Of a stretch of 64,000 bases of DNA, positions 44,662-53,558 are shown in pieces. Both the position numbers and the translations under genes were made by a program. Within the stretch, counting starts at the first letter, position 1, and the number at the start of each line of letters is the position of its first letter. This DNA is from Gammaproteobacteria bacterium. GTDB taxonomy: Bacteria; Pseudomonadota; Gammaproteobacteria; Pseudomonadales; Pseudohongiellaceae. The DNA lies in NCBI GenBank assembly GCA_029253585.1, contig JAQWZF010000002.1, positions 124,001-188,000 of the forward strand, in the 5' to 3' direction. The notes below the pieces were generated by a model. It was not told the DNA's origin, ran no database searches, and saw only the letters and a list, made by a program, of their open reading frames with translations.

Positions 44662-45675
44662 TCACTCGTTCGCAGCATCCTGCTCCAGTCGGCGCGCTCC
44701 GGCGAGAATACCCGGTAGGGCATGATTGCCTTCATGGCATGAGTATTCATACATGCCGTCAGAAGGGCGCATGGGCATTTCGCCTGTCCAGGGCTGGGTG
44801 TAGAGATCTGGATCATCGATGGTGAAGGAATACAGAACTGTCTCGTCGGCGACGCGGCGGAAACGCTCGGTGACAACTGTGTTGACCGATGGGCTGATGC
44901 CAAAACCGTTGGCTATCTCCCAAGGGTTAAAATTCTTTGTGACCACTACCAGTGTGTCATCTTCGTAATAGCCTACCGAATCACCCAGCCACTTGTTATA
45001 GGGCAGGTCGCGATGTTCTTGGTCAATCTTGACGATGCGTGCATCGTGCACCATCTCTACTACCAGCACGACATGATCGGGGCTTTGCACGATCTGCAAA
45101 TTGTTGTTATACACGCTGCTCAGAAAAGGCGTGCTCGAGGAAAACGCCTTCAGACAGCGATCCGACAAGGCTCTGCCCTCGGGGCCGTCGCTGCGATCCA
45201 GCGCTGCCGGGAAGTCATAGACTGTCTTTGCCAGCTGCTGTCTGGTGGCAGAGGCCTGTTCCTTAAACGGTATCTTGCCATTGGCAGGGTCTACAATTAT
45301 GGAGGTTCGATACTTGCCGTCAATGCGCGCCAATGTATCGCCGATGCTAAAGTAGGCAGGGTCGTATCCGCCTACGTTGGTATCATCGTTCCGTCTATTG
45401 GTGCCGAAGTTCTGATAGTCATCGAGAATCTGATCCGTCGGTTCCAGCGTGCTCAGCATGGTGGCTTCGTCAATTACCAGCCCTGCCGCCTCATACTGAT
45501 CTGGCCGCTGCAGACCGGTGCGGGTTTCATAGCTCCAAACACCCTGTAAATCCGGTGCGCCAAAACTCAAGCGCGGCGCGGTATAGTCGGCCCCCTGAGC
45601 AGCGGCGAGCGAGCTCAGTGAAATTAGCAGCAAGCCCAGAATGGTTTGGGCCTTGAAGTTGTTTAAGCTACACAT
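44662..45675 (-). CDS. Secreted protein of unknown function, family copy 3
   Basis: 337 residues with a signal peptide (ILGLLLISLSSLAAAQG). It shares with copies at 1632 and 9415 the blocks PDLQGVWSYE, RTSIIVDPANGKIPF, SDRCLKAF, VYNNNLQIVQS, VEMVHDARIVK, GDSVGYYEDDTLVVVT, TERFRR and the C-terminal YEYSCHEGNHALPGILAGAR. Function is unknown; the pattern of strictly conserved Cys, His and acidic residues suggests a structured exported enzyme or binding protein. It is monocistronic, with a palindromic repeat copy just after the stop. Confidence 0.85.
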   Translation of the reverse strand: MCSLNNFKAQTILGLLLISLSSLAAAQGADYTAPRLSFGAPDLQGVWSYETRTGLQRPDQYEAAGLVIDEATMLSTLEPTDQILDDYQNFGTNRRNDDTNVGGYDPAYFSIGDTLARIDGKYRTSIIVDPANGKIPFKEQASATRQQLAKTVYDFPAALDRSDGPEGRALSDRCLKAFSSSTPFLSSVYNNNLQIVQSPDHVVLVVEMVHDARIVKIDQEHRDLPYNKWLGDSVGYYEDDTLVVVTKNFNPWEIANGFGISPSVNTVVTERFRRVADETVLYSFTIDDPDLYTQPWTGEMPMRPSDGMYEYSCHEGNHALPGILAGARRLEQDAANE

Positions 45676-45884
45676 GTCATTCTCCTAACGGTGCGAATAG
45701 CTACTTTACGATTCGATTTTACGGCCATTGTGGCTACTAATCAAAGAGGTCAAACGAAGTAGGCAAGCAAGAGGATTCAAAGGAATTTAAAGACACATTT
45801 ATAACTTAACAACCTCACGGTAGCAGCCATCGCTTGTTAAGCAATGAGTATCTCTGCTCCCTGTCTAATTTACTGGCTTCTCGA

Positions 45885-46523
45885 TCAAAGGAACTCGAAG
45901 ATAAACACCCTGGTAGCGGCGCTCGGGATATCGCTACGGTGTACCGCACCCTGCGAGATAAAATGAACATTAGGCCGAGTGTCGGCATCGAACCAGACCA
46001 CCACAGCATCGTGGTCATGGTAATGCGCTGAGCTGTCAGTACTCGAAGTATTGAGGAGGCTCTCGTCGTATTCCCATACTCTAACCCGTTCATTCGAGCG
46101 GCGCTCCTGCGGCATATCGCTAGGAAATCGAGGCAGTGATGAGGCAAGTTCACTGTCACCGACAATCGGGCGCTTGATCTGAATAAAAACGGCACGCAGT
46201 GGTTCATCACTAATGCCGGATTCGGTGTGAGTCACGCCTGCAAGTTGAAACGAAATACCCCACGCCGGAGTTTGCACCTCGCGGGCCTCGCCCTCGCTCG
46301 AGGTGATTATCCGCTCACCTGGGCTGTAGTACACGCCGGTATGGTCATAGCGATGCCGGTGAATGGGATAGTCCTGCTTCAACCAGCTAATATCCCAGAC
46401 AATGACGTGCTGGTTCTCCAGCAGCTTGGTAGCCCCCTCACGGGGATAGGCCGGCGGTGCATCTACTTGCGCATGAGTCAGTGGGAAGACGCTAATGAGC
46501 AGAAACAGCACAGCTATTCTCAT
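45885..46523 (-). CDS. Exported cupin-like protein
   Basis: 212 residues from the ATG at 46523 (GAGAGA upstream), with signal peptide IAVLFLLISVFPLTHAQ. The sequence suggests two small beta-barrel (cupin) units: one with PIHRHRYDHTGVYYSPGE and one with SAHYHDHDAVVVWFD, both having clustered histidines of the HxH type that bind metal in cupins. The function is unknown. The ATG at 46565 would give a non-hydrophobic extension and is rejected. It is downstream of the beta-lactamase-like gene on the same strand, with a hairpin in between. Confidence 0.72.
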   Translation of the reverse strand: MRIAVLFLLISVFPLTHAQVDAPPAYPREGATKLLENQHVIVWDISWLKQDYPIHRHRYDHTGVYYSPGERIITSSEGEAREVQTPAWGISFQLAGVTHTESGISDEPLRAVFIQIKRPIVGDSELASSLPRFPSDMPQERRSNERVRVWEYDESLLNTSSTDSSAHYHDHDAVVVWFDADTRPNVHFISQGAVHRSDIPSAATRVFIFEFL

Positions 46524-46598
46524 GACAGTTCTCTCATAATGGTTCTCTCGTAATAGTTCTGACATAACAAAACAGGGGAAACGGAACGAAAAGTGAGA

Positions 46599-46634
46599 GT
46601 GGAGTAAAGATACAGCACTGTATCTTTACTCCAC
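46599..46634 (-). terminator. Perfect hairpin after the serine hydrolase gene
   Basis: GTGGAGTAAAGATACAG (46599-46615) and CTGTATCTTTACTCCAC (46618-46634) form a perfect 17-bp stem with a 2-nt loop, 9 bases after the serine hydrolase stop. No long T-run follows on the minus strand, so a protective or attenuating hairpin is also possible. Confidence 0.65.
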
Positions 46635-46642
46635 CCCCTGTA

Positions 46643-47935
46643 TTAATCGACTAGCGCGCCATACACCAGTGCAGCCAGTTGGCCACGTATGGCGCCCGTT
46701 CCAGGCACCGCCATGTGCTGTGTCATGCCGACCACAACCAGGTCCTCTTCGGGGTCGATCCAGAAAGTGGTGGCAGCGGCCCCGCCCCAGAAGAAGGTAT
46801 CTTCGCTCAGGGGAAAGCCAAGCTGTCCATTGTCATTGACCACGGCAAAACCCAATCCGAACCCGGTTGCCGCGCTGAAGATCTGCGCTTCAGTGAGGTG
46901 ATTAGACGCCATGAAATCCACGGTTCGCGGGCCGAGAATTCGCTCGCCGTTGAGTATTCCCCCATTCAACATCGCCTGGGCAAATTTCCAATAATCTTCG
47001 GCGGTGGATAGCAAGCCATAGCTGCCACGATTGAAGCCATGGTCAACGGTATAACTATTCACAGACCAGGGTTGTACCAGCACGCCACCTGCGGGGGAGC
47101 CATATTCCTGATCGATAGGCACTAATTCGCCATCGCGCATCCAGTGCACAGGGCCCAGTCGTGAGGCATTGTCGGAATCCGCCCAATAGCCGGTGTCTGG
47201 CATCGCCAGTGGCTCAAACAGTTTCTCCGCCAGGTATTCATCGGCGCGCATGCCAGACAGAACTTCCACCAGACGCAAGGCCACATCCGGGCCCACGCTG
47301 TAGCGGTACTGTGAGCCGGGTTGATTCATCAGCGGTAAGTCAGACAGCAGTGACATCATTTCAGCCAGCGAGGTGTCGGTATCGAATACGCCCGAGCCGA
47401 CAAAACGCTCATCGTATTCGCTAGTGCCCAGACCGTGGGAGAGACCGGCGGTATGACGCAGCACGTCCTGTACTGTGGGTTCTCTCTCCATCGCCACGGT
47501 CTCGTCCAGAGGCCCGTCTTGCGTGGTTAACACGCGCAAGTTTGCGAATTCTGGAATGTAGCGTGAGATTGGATCCTGTAACTGAAACCTGCCTTCCTCG
47601 TACAGCTGCATTAATGCGGTTGAGGCAATGGCTTTGGTCATGGAGTAGATGCGAAAGAGAGAGTCGGTATGCAGGGGTATCTCGCGCTGCACGTCCAGGT
47701 AGCCTACCGCGCTGTGATGGACAATCTTGCCATGACGCGCCACCAGTGTGACGATGCCGGCGAGTTCCCCGTCATCTACCTTTTGCTGAAAAAATGTGTC
47801 GATGCGCTTGAGGCGGTCGGCATCGAATCCAACTTCTTCGGGTGCCACCACAGGCAGGTGGCTGTCGGCATAAGCCGGAAAGCAAACTACTGCGAATAAC
47901 ACGATTGAACTGCTTAGAAACCGTTTTAATAACAT
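46643..47935 (-). CDS. Exported serine hydrolase, beta-lactamase/class C PBP family
   Basis: 430 residues from ATG 47935 (GAGGG 8 nt upstream), with signal peptide FLSSSIVLFAVVCFPAYA. The SxxK motif is SMTK (Ser98, Lys101), the second motif is YSVG, and HTAGLSHG and GGAAATTFWIDPEED complete the family pattern. Such proteins are esterases, DD-peptidases or beta-lactamases (EstB/AmpC-like); the one here looks more like an esterase, as no AmpC KTG motif is evident. The two further upstream ATGs are rejected because they extend before the signal peptide. Confidence 0.86.
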   Translation of the reverse strand: MLLKRFLSSSIVLFAVVCFPAYADSHLPVVAPEEVGFDADRLKRIDTFFQQKVDDGELAGIVTLVARHGKIVHHSAVGYLDVQREIPLHTDSLFRIYSMTKAIASTALMQLYEEGRFQLQDPISRYIPEFANLRVLTTQDGPLDETVAMEREPTVQDVLRHTAGLSHGLGTSEYDERFVGSGVFDTDTSLAEMMSLLSDLPLMNQPGSQYRYSVGPDVALRLVEVLSGMRADEYLAEKLFEPLAMPDTGYWADSDNASRLGPVHWMRDGELVPIDQEYGSPAGGVLVQPWSVNSYTVDHGFNRGSYGLLSTAEDYWKFAQAMLNGGILNGERILGPRTVDFMASNHLTEAQIFSAATGFGLGFAVVNDNGQLGFPLSEDTFFWGGAAATTFWIDPEEDLVVVGMTQHMAVPGTGAIRGQLAALVYGALVD

Positions 47936-48442
47936 GGCTTTAACCCTCATTTTTCTTATTGGCACTGCTGCCATTAGGTATATGTATCTTCGCTCTCCAC
48001 CGGAGTTGGCAATCTTGTAGTAGAGGCATCCCGCCTTGCAATGTAGCTCCGGTATAGCAGGGGAAGGGTGGCTACTTCTCGTTCCTTGCTGCCATCTTAC
48101 TGGATAATAGCGTTCGCCAATAGATTGGAGCAGGCTGATTTTCAGTGATTTTGGCGGTTTTGGAGATGAATGCGTTGTAGGAGTAAGCAGGGCCAGAGAA
48201 AAAATAGAGGAGTTCTGGCAGCATGAGGGCAGGATAGTAAACTCCGATCTGCTCTCTGCTTTCGCTTAACAAGGTTAGTAGGGGAGATGTGAATTTCAGT
48301 GCACAAAAAAGGCAGCAATTTTTGCTGCCCCTCCTTCTGTCCTTTCTCCTGAAACCACTGAGCTTAATTTTCTAGCTCAGATTTCACAAAGTACAGATAT
48401 CTTCTGCTAGGCAGCTTGATGAGTCTTCAGTAATTGACCAGT
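47936..48442. other. Gene-poor stretch downstream of the pilin remnant
   Basis: About 500 bases without a supported gene. A 66-codon minus-strand frame (48072-48272) has no family signal. The only clear element is the terminator at 48309-48328, which belongs to the pilin remnant upstream on the minus strand. Confidence 0.5.
48309..48328 (-). terminator. Classic rho-independent terminator of the pilin remnant
   Basis: On the minus strand GGGGCAGCAAAAATTGCTGCC is followed by TTTTTT. This 8-bp GC-rich stem plus T-run is in the right position, about 115 bases after the pilin reading frame, to be its original terminator. Confidence 0.8.
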
Positions 48443-48765
48443 TTAGTGTACCTCCGCTTGTAGCCTTTGCGCCATCCTGCCTACTCCAACACGAGTATAT
48501 ATGCGAAGAAGCACATCTGGAAGCCCGCTAATTGCGCTGGCAATCTCGCCATAGGATGTGTCACAGGTTTTCAAATCGCCCTCTAGCTCCCAGCACAGCT
48601 CCAAGGCAATTTGAGATCATCGAAGTCTTCTATCACCTGAGCGAATTCGGCGCGTTTGACATAGCTTTGGTAGTCTGGCGGTGCCACGGCGGCCAAAACG
48701 GTTACAATCACAAGCGCAGTCAGTATCTCGATAAGAGTAAAACCTTGTGAATCTCGCTTCGTAAT
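48443..48765 (-). pseudogene. Type IV prepilin-like gene, frameshifted and without ATG
   Basis: The minus strand encodes KRDSQGFTLIEILTALVIV, the leader-peptidase cleavage motif (G|FTLIE) and the hydrophobic alpha-1 helix of type IV pilins or pseudopilins. TVLAAVAPPDYQSYVKRAEF follows. The frame then reaches a stop after PWSCAGS. A shift of frame near LKL restores QIALELCWELEGDLKTCD, then TSYGEIASAISGLP, to TAA at 48443-48445. The expected ATG is ATT (48763-48765). The total of about 107 codons is close to a small pilin. One frameshift and a changed start make it a pseudogene, although its terminator survives. No other pilus genes are nearby. Confidence 0.72.
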
Positions 48766-48830
48766 AAAATCTCAATCCAATATTACGGAAAAGGTACCAT
48801 TCAATGAGGCCTTTGTCCGGTTTCGAAGCT

Positions 48831-48905
48831 AGGGGCCACTAACAACTTAACAAATCCCTCTAAGCCGAGTTTTCCCAAAAAGTTATTAAGTAATCAGTGT
48901 CCTCT
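48831..48905. repeat. Dispersed palindromic repeat, diverged copy
   Basis: The left arm AGGGGCCACTAACAACTTAA (48831-48850) and right arm around AAGTAATCAGTGTCCTCT (to 48905) match the family at 44561-44622 with several substitutions. The copy ends 28 bases from the SelO stop codon. Confidence 0.65.
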
Positions 48906-48932
48906 CTATCCTTTACTTCCTAAATTAGATAA

Positions 48933-50420
48933 TCATGTACCACAAAAAGTCTTGTAAGGTGCAAGATCAGTCGATGGCGGAAGCGCGTATTCTTCAAGCT
49001 CTTCTCGCTCAGTATAAGGGTCGGATAACACGTCCATTAGCTTCTCAATGGGCGCGTAGTTAGCCTCTTTCTCGGCTGCCTGCAGCGCCTCTTCAACGAT
49101 ATGATTACGCGGGATATAGAGCGGGTTAACTCCATTCATCAAAGCGATCCTTTCTTCGACAGGCAGTGTCTCGCGAGTCAGCCGCTCGGACCAAGTCGCC
49201 AGCCATCGCTCGAACGGTGCGTGCTCCGAAAATAGGTTTAACAGACCGCTCTTATTTTCTTGCAGAACAGCTGCTAAGCCGCGAAAAACCAAAGTAAAGT
49301 CGGTACTTTGTGCTTCCATCAAATCAAACAATTCAGAAATAATTACCGGATCATTTTCCTCGCTTGTACTCAAGCCTAGCTTGGCGCGCATTAAAGCTAA
49401 CCAGCTCTTCCGATAGTGCTCGGCAAAATCGTCCAGGGTTTTGCTGGCAAGCCGAACGGCTTCTTCGCTATCTACATCAATCAAAGGTAATAAGACTTCG
49501 GCCAGTCTGGCCATATTCCACTGGCCAATATCAGCCTGACTGGCAAAAGCGTAACGTCCTTGGTGATCGATCGAGCTGAATACCGCTGTCGGGTCGTATT
49601 TGTCGATAAACGCGCAAGGGCCATAGTCGATCGTTTCGCCAGAAATTGTTACGTTGTCGGTGTTCATGACCCCGTGCACAAAGCCAATACTCATCCATTT
49701 AGCGATAAGCAGGGCTTGTCTTTTAGCCACTGCGCGGAGAAATTCGAGATAGGGTTTGTCAGCTGTTTGCACTTCAGGGTAATGGCGGGCGATCGCATAG
49801 TCGGCCAATTGTTTAACTTTATCGCCTTCATTGCGATTAGCGAAAAACTGAAAAGTACCAACGCGTATATGGCTGGACGCAACGCGTGCAAGTACCGCAC
49901 CTGGAAGTGGTTCATCGCGCATAACGTCCTCGCCGGTTGCAACCGCTGCCAGTGCCCGCGTTGTTGGGATATTAAGCACGTGCATCGCCTCACCGATTAC
50001 ATACTCGCGTAATACCGGCGCAAGGGCAGCTTTGCCGTCGCCACCACGGGAAAAAGGCGTCGCGCCAGAACCTTTGAGCTGAATATCTTGGCGGTTTCCA
50101 CTTCGATCAATTACCTCGCCAAGCAATAATGCCCGCCCATCACCCAGTTGCGGGTTGAAGTGACCAAATTGATGGCCCGCATAAGCCTGTGCTATTGAAG
50201 AACCACCTTTTACGGTGATACCGCCCGATAAAACTGCTGCCAGCTGACCAGCTGACAATTTATCCGGATCAAAGCCCAGGCTTTCAGCCAGTGAACGATT
50301 CAAGTAGATAAGTTTTGGAGCAGGCGCTTCATCGCCCTTTACTTGCACATAGAAACCTTCCAGTTGGTCCACATAGCTATTGTCAAAATTCAAACCAAGA
50401 TCAATCATGTGCTCTGTCAT
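48933..50420 (-). CDS. selO: SelO-type protein adenylyltransferase (YdiU/UPF0061)
   Basis: 495 residues, the normal length. Pseudokinase features are QAYAGHQFGHFNPQLGDGRA, QLKGSGATPFSRGGDGKA, VLREYVIGEAMH and FVHGVMNTDNVTISGETIDYGP. The N-D pair of the catalytic loop is present. SelO binds ATP in inverted orientation and AMPylates Ser/Thr/Tyr of proteins in redox control. The protein ends KTFCGT: the penultimate-region Cys takes the place of the selenocysteine found in animal SelO. AGGAAATG precedes the start ATG. It is transcribed alone and followed by a repeat copy. Confidence 0.92.
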   Translation of the reverse strand: MTEHMIDLGLNFDNSYVDQLEGFYVQVKGDEAPAPKLIYLNRSLAESLGFDPDKLSAGQLAAVLSGGITVKGGSSIAQAYAGHQFGHFNPQLGDGRALLLGEVIDRSGNRQDIQLKGSGATPFSRGGDGKAALAPVLREYVIGEAMHVLNIPTTRALAAVATGEDVMRDEPLPGAVLARVASSHIRVGTFQFFANRNEGDKVKQLADYAIARHYPEVQTADKPYLEFLRAVAKRQALLIAKWMSIGFVHGVMNTDNVTISGETIDYGPCAFIDKYDPTAVFSSIDHQGRYAFASQADIGQWNMARLAEVLLPLIDVDSEEAVRLASKTLDDFAEHYRKSWLALMRAKLGLSTSEENDPVIISELFDLMEAQSTDFTLVFRGLAAVLQENKSGLLNLFSEHAPFERWLATWSERLTRETLPVEERIALMNGVNPLYIPRNHIVEEALQAAEKEANYAPIEKLMDVLSDPYTEREELEEYALPPSTDLAPYKTFCGT

Positions 50421-50852
50421 TTACATTTCCTGCGCTAAATATGTCGGTGGCCCTAGTTAGAATCAAACCCACCCAGAGAGGGCAGAGTAACTTGATCGGA
50501 CTGAGTGTTCAAAGGATCAAGTTACTGCGACTCCTTAATCTAGCAACTTGTGATAATGCAAGGATGAAAAATGCGCAGGTTCTTTAAATAAATAGATGTC
50601 ACTAGCAACTGGAGAGAAGAAAATAGGAAATGGAGAGGGGAAAGGCGCGCTTAACTTTCTCAGCAAACGGCCTAGATTGAAAATATACAGCTTGGGGCGA
50701 AACTCTTAATCTAGAAATACTGATAACTTTGCAACTTAACGAAAGCATTTGAGTTAAAGGGATTCTTAAGCTGCTAAGTTGTCAGTGTCCCCTAGTCAAG
50801 CTAGGTTATTGAGTGCAAAAAAACCGGTCAGAGTGCCACAGATTTAGTTTTC
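50421..50852. other. Gene-free intergenic stretch with an inverted repeat
   Basis: 432 bases between selO and nhaC. It holds an 11-bp inverted repeat GTAACTTGATC / GATCAAGTTAC (50487-50497 and 50515-50525) and, from 50764, a copy of the dispersed repeat. No coding signal is seen. Confidence 0.55.
50764..50793. repeat. Dispersed repeat arm, single copy
   Basis: On the minus strand it reads GGGGACACTGACAACTTAGC then AGCTTAAGA, 60 bases after the nhaC stop. It shares about 30 bases with the copy at 16564-16593. Confidence 0.65.
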
Positions 50853-52262
50853 TTACAGTGTCTTTAACCCAAACCCGGTGCGCTCATAAAAGGCTGCAAG
50901 CAATAACGAAAAAATCCAACCAGTCATACAAAAAACCGCCCAGGGCATGTACTCCATTGTAGGCACGCCCAGGGTTGTTGCCATGAAGATAGCTGATACG
51001 GTCCAGGGCATCAGCGGTTCGAGAATCGTCACCGAGTCTTCTAGCGAGCGCGACAGGTTCTCAGGGGCTAGGCCGCGTTCGCGGTAACCGTCCTGAAACA
51101 AACCGCCAACGATTAATGCAGTGACACCACCGTGGCTTGTCAATGCGATCATCGTTGCACCCGAAGCCAGCGTTGCTGCGATTAGCCCGAATACAGAATT
51201 CGCCCGCTCGATCATTGTCTGCAGCAGCTTGTCCAGCGCGCCGGAGACGTCCATACCCGCAGCAAGCAGAAAAGCTGCAACAATGATAATGAGCGTGGTC
51301 GACATCGAGTTGACGCCGCCGCGGTTTAGCAAGCTTAACAGCATGTCGCTAGGAGTATTGGCGAGGGTCCCGATCATACCGACATTGAATCCGGAGACGG
51401 CGCTGAGGATCGAGTTGTAGGCGCTGAAGCCGTGCACGCCAATTCCAATCAGCATGGCGGAAACTGATGACACCACCATCACCAGCGCTGCCGGCTTGCG
51501 CTTAAAGGTGCCTAGAATGACAATCAGTGCGGGTATGAACACGAGCCAGCTCACTGTATAGGCCTGTTCAATCTCGCGAAGAATCGGGTGATTAATGTCT
51601 GCTTCTGCCACAGAGTCGCCGTCGGTAAGAGCGCCTGCAACATAGTAAACTAGCAGTGCGACTATAAAGGATGGGCCGGCCGTGTACGCCATATTACGAA
51701 TGTGACCATAGAGATTGGCATTGGCGCCGATGGCGCAGATATTGGTCTGGTCAGATAGGGGCGACAGTTTGTCGCCGAAATAGGCGCCGGACACTACCGC
51801 ACCGGCGGTTGCGGCCAGCGGCGAATCGATTGCGGCAGCCACTCCCATGAGTGCGACACCGATAGTGCCTGCCGCCGCCCAGGACGAGCCAGTCATTGAC
51901 ATCATCGCCGTCACCAGAAATGCGGTGATTATCATGAACTGTGGGTCGATCAACTGCACACCGTAATAGACCAGCAGTGGTATGGTGCCACTAAACATCC
52001 ATGTCCCGATCAACATGCCGATGGATAACAGGATCAGGATGACCGGCAGCACGGTTGCAATTTTTTCGCCTGTCGTGCGCTGAATAGCATCCCAGTCATG
52101 GCCGTAACGGGCAGCGATAATGCCGGCGACAGCGGTAGCTACGAGCATAACCAGCACTAGCAACTCTGTGCTCATTGGCACGAAGAAGCCGCCAAGTACA
52201 AGACACAGCAGCATGGTGAGCAGGGGTAGTGCCGCTTCAAAGAGGGAGATTGGTTTAGGCAT
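50853..52262 (-). CDS. nhaC: NhaC-family Na+/H+ antiporter
   Basis: 469 residues and about 11-12 membrane helices. NhaC features are MMSMTGSSWAAAGTIGVALMG, VVSGAYFGDKLSPLSDQTNI, MTLIII-like TLIIIVAAFLLAAGMD, and ALTSHGGVTALIVGGLF. It exchanges sodium for protons across the inner membrane; some members exchange amino acids or organic acids. Its ATG overlaps the end of the upstream PLP-enzyme gene by 8 nt, so the two are translationally coupled; this association with a Cys/Met enzyme suggests transport linked to that pathway (inference). Confidence 0.87.
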   Translation of the reverse strand: MPKPISLFEAALPLLTMLLCLVLGGFFVPMSTELLVLVMLVATAVAGIIAARYGHDWDAIQRTTGEKIATVLPVILILLSIGMLIGTWMFSGTIPLLVYYGVQLIDPQFMIITAFLVTAMMSMTGSSWAAAGTIGVALMGVAAAIDSPLAATAGAVVSGAYFGDKLSPLSDQTNICAIGANANLYGHIRNMAYTAGPSFIVALLVYYVAGALTDGDSVAEADINHPILREIEQAYTVSWLVFIPALIVILGTFKRKPAALVMVVSSVSAMLIGIGVHGFSAYNSILSAVSGFNVGMIGTLANTPSDMLLSLLNRGGVNSMSTTLIIIVAAFLLAAGMDVSGALDKLLQTMIERANSVFGLIAATLASGATMIALTSHGGVTALIVGGLFQDGYRERGLAPENLSRSLEDSVTILEPLMPWTVSAIFMATTLGVPTMEYMPWAVFCMTGWIFSLLLAAFYERTGFGLKTL

Positions 52263-53439
52263 TATCGGTCTCGGCTGGGCTCGTCAAAGTAAGCGCGGTA
52301 TCAAGGTCGCGCCAAAGATCCTCGGGGTCTTCAAGGCCTACGAATAATCGAATGAGTCTCGCTGGAACGCCAAAGTCAATCGCCGCGCTTGGCGCGCCTG
52401 CCTGATTGATGGAAACTTCCGCTGGCATAATCAGGCTTTCGTAGCCGCCCCAACTAACGCCGAGTCGAAACAATCCTAGAGAGTTGCAAAAAGTCGGGAT
52501 GTCGATCAAATCATCGACTTCAAAGCTGAACAGACCACCATAGCCTGTCAATGCAGAACAGGGTGCCGGACTGAGGCCGGGATGATGCACAGCGGTTACG
52601 GCAGGGTGTTCATTGAGGCGCTTCGCAATCACTAGCGCGCTCGTCTGGTGACGTTGCAGGCGCAGCGGCAGCGTTCGCAATCCGCGTAACAACAGTGCCG
52701 CTTCCTGCGCCGATAATTTGGCGCCGAGATACGGAGTTGTCTCGCTGGTTAGTTTGTCAATAAGCGCGCCGTTACCGACTAACAAGCCCGCGACGGTATC
52801 GCTGTGTCCAGAGATGTACTTCGATGCAGAGTGCACGACCAGATCAATTCCGGATTCGATGGGCTTTTGAAAAATCGGGGTTGCCCAGCTGTTATCGATG
52901 ACCGTGATGACATCAGCCGCTCTTGCCAGCTTCGCGATTTTTTTGAGGTCTTGCTCTTCAAACAGCTGGGTTGTCGGGCTCTCTAGATAAAGTAACTTGG
53001 CACCGGGCAGGGCGTGCTCTATTTCTTTCAGATCGGTGCCGTCAACAAACTGAGTCGTCACTCCGAAACGGGCGCAGATTAACTGCAGTAGCCGATAGGT
53101 GTCAGGGTAACAGTGTCTGACACAGACAATCCGATCGCCAGCCTTGACTAGCCCAAGTATTGTGTTACTGATTGCCGCAATGCCACTTGAGAATGCGAGG
53201 GCTTTCTCACCCCCTTCCAACTGGCACATCTTCTCCAGCAAAACTGACACCGTCGGGTTATCAATGCGGGAGTAGACCGCCTCTTCGGTGTCACCTCTAA
53301 AGCGATCGACCATCGCCTGATAAGAATCGAAGGTAAAAAGCGATGTCTGGTAAATCGGTGGAGCCACAGCGCCCTTGGAGTGGCGCTGGTCATGCACGAG
53401 TAAGGTATCAACTGAGAGCCGCGTGTCTTTGTTCGCCAT
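52255..53439 (-). CDS. Cys/Met-metabolism PLP-dependent lyase (cystathionine/methionine gamma-lyase type)
   Basis: 394 residues. The Cys/Met_Meta_PP pattern is clear: GAVAPPIYQTSLFTFDSY, YSRIDNPTVSVLLEKMCQLEGG, AFSSGIAAI, and DNSWATPIFQKPIESGIDLVVHSASKYISGHSD with the PLP lysine in SASKYISGH. The family contains cystathionine beta- and gamma-lyases, methionine gamma-lyase and MetB/MetZ. Presence of the gamma-lyase-like YSR..NP block does not settle which. It overlaps nhaC by 8 nt and is divergent from an SBP gene, so it probably belongs to an amino-acid uptake or degradation unit. Confidence 0.85.
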   Translation of the reverse strand: MANKDTRLSVDTLLVHDQRHSKGAVAPPIYQTSLFTFDSYQAMVDRFRGDTEEAVYSRIDNPTVSVLLEKMCQLEGGEKALAFSSGIAAISNTILGLVKAGDRIVCVRHCYPDTYRLLQLICARFGVTTQFVDGTDLKEIEHALPGAKLLYLESPTTQLFEEQDLKKIAKLARAADVITVIDNSWATPIFQKPIESGIDLVVHSASKYISGHSDTVAGLLVGNGALIDKLTSETTPYLGAKLSAQEAALLLRGLRTLPLRLQRHQTSALVIAKRLNEHPAVTAVHHPGLSPAPCSALTGYGGLFSFEVDDLIDIPTFCNSLGLFRLGVSWGGYESLIMPAEVSINQAGAPSAAIDFGVPARLIRLFVGLEDPEDLWRDLDTALTLTSPAETDNA

Positions 53440-53485
53440 GTATCTACTTCTGTCTGACCTAGGGTGTTTTTTTTGTAGCCAGGTT

Positions 53486-53515
53486 AAAACTACAGTAGTT
53501 TTTCCCTAGAGGGAA
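53486..53515. promoter_or_regulatory. Two adjacent palindromes between divergent units (candidate operators)
   Basis: AAAACTACAGTAGTTTT (53486-53502; 8-bp perfect arms, one central base) is followed at once by TTCCCTAGAGGGAA (53502-53515; 6-bp arms). They lie in the short divergent region between the Cys/Met PLP enzyme-nhaC operon and the SBP-NSS genes, where a shared regulator could act. No regulator gene is adjacent. Confidence 0.5.
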
Positions 53516-53558
53516 TTTTTCAGTTACTCTGAGCCTACTAACTCATAAGAGGTGACGC

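Noticed and set aside
48072-48272. 66-codon minus-strand frame beyond the pilin terminator
   Set aside because: No recognisable family, no good ribosome site, and it lies after a strong terminator on the same strand.
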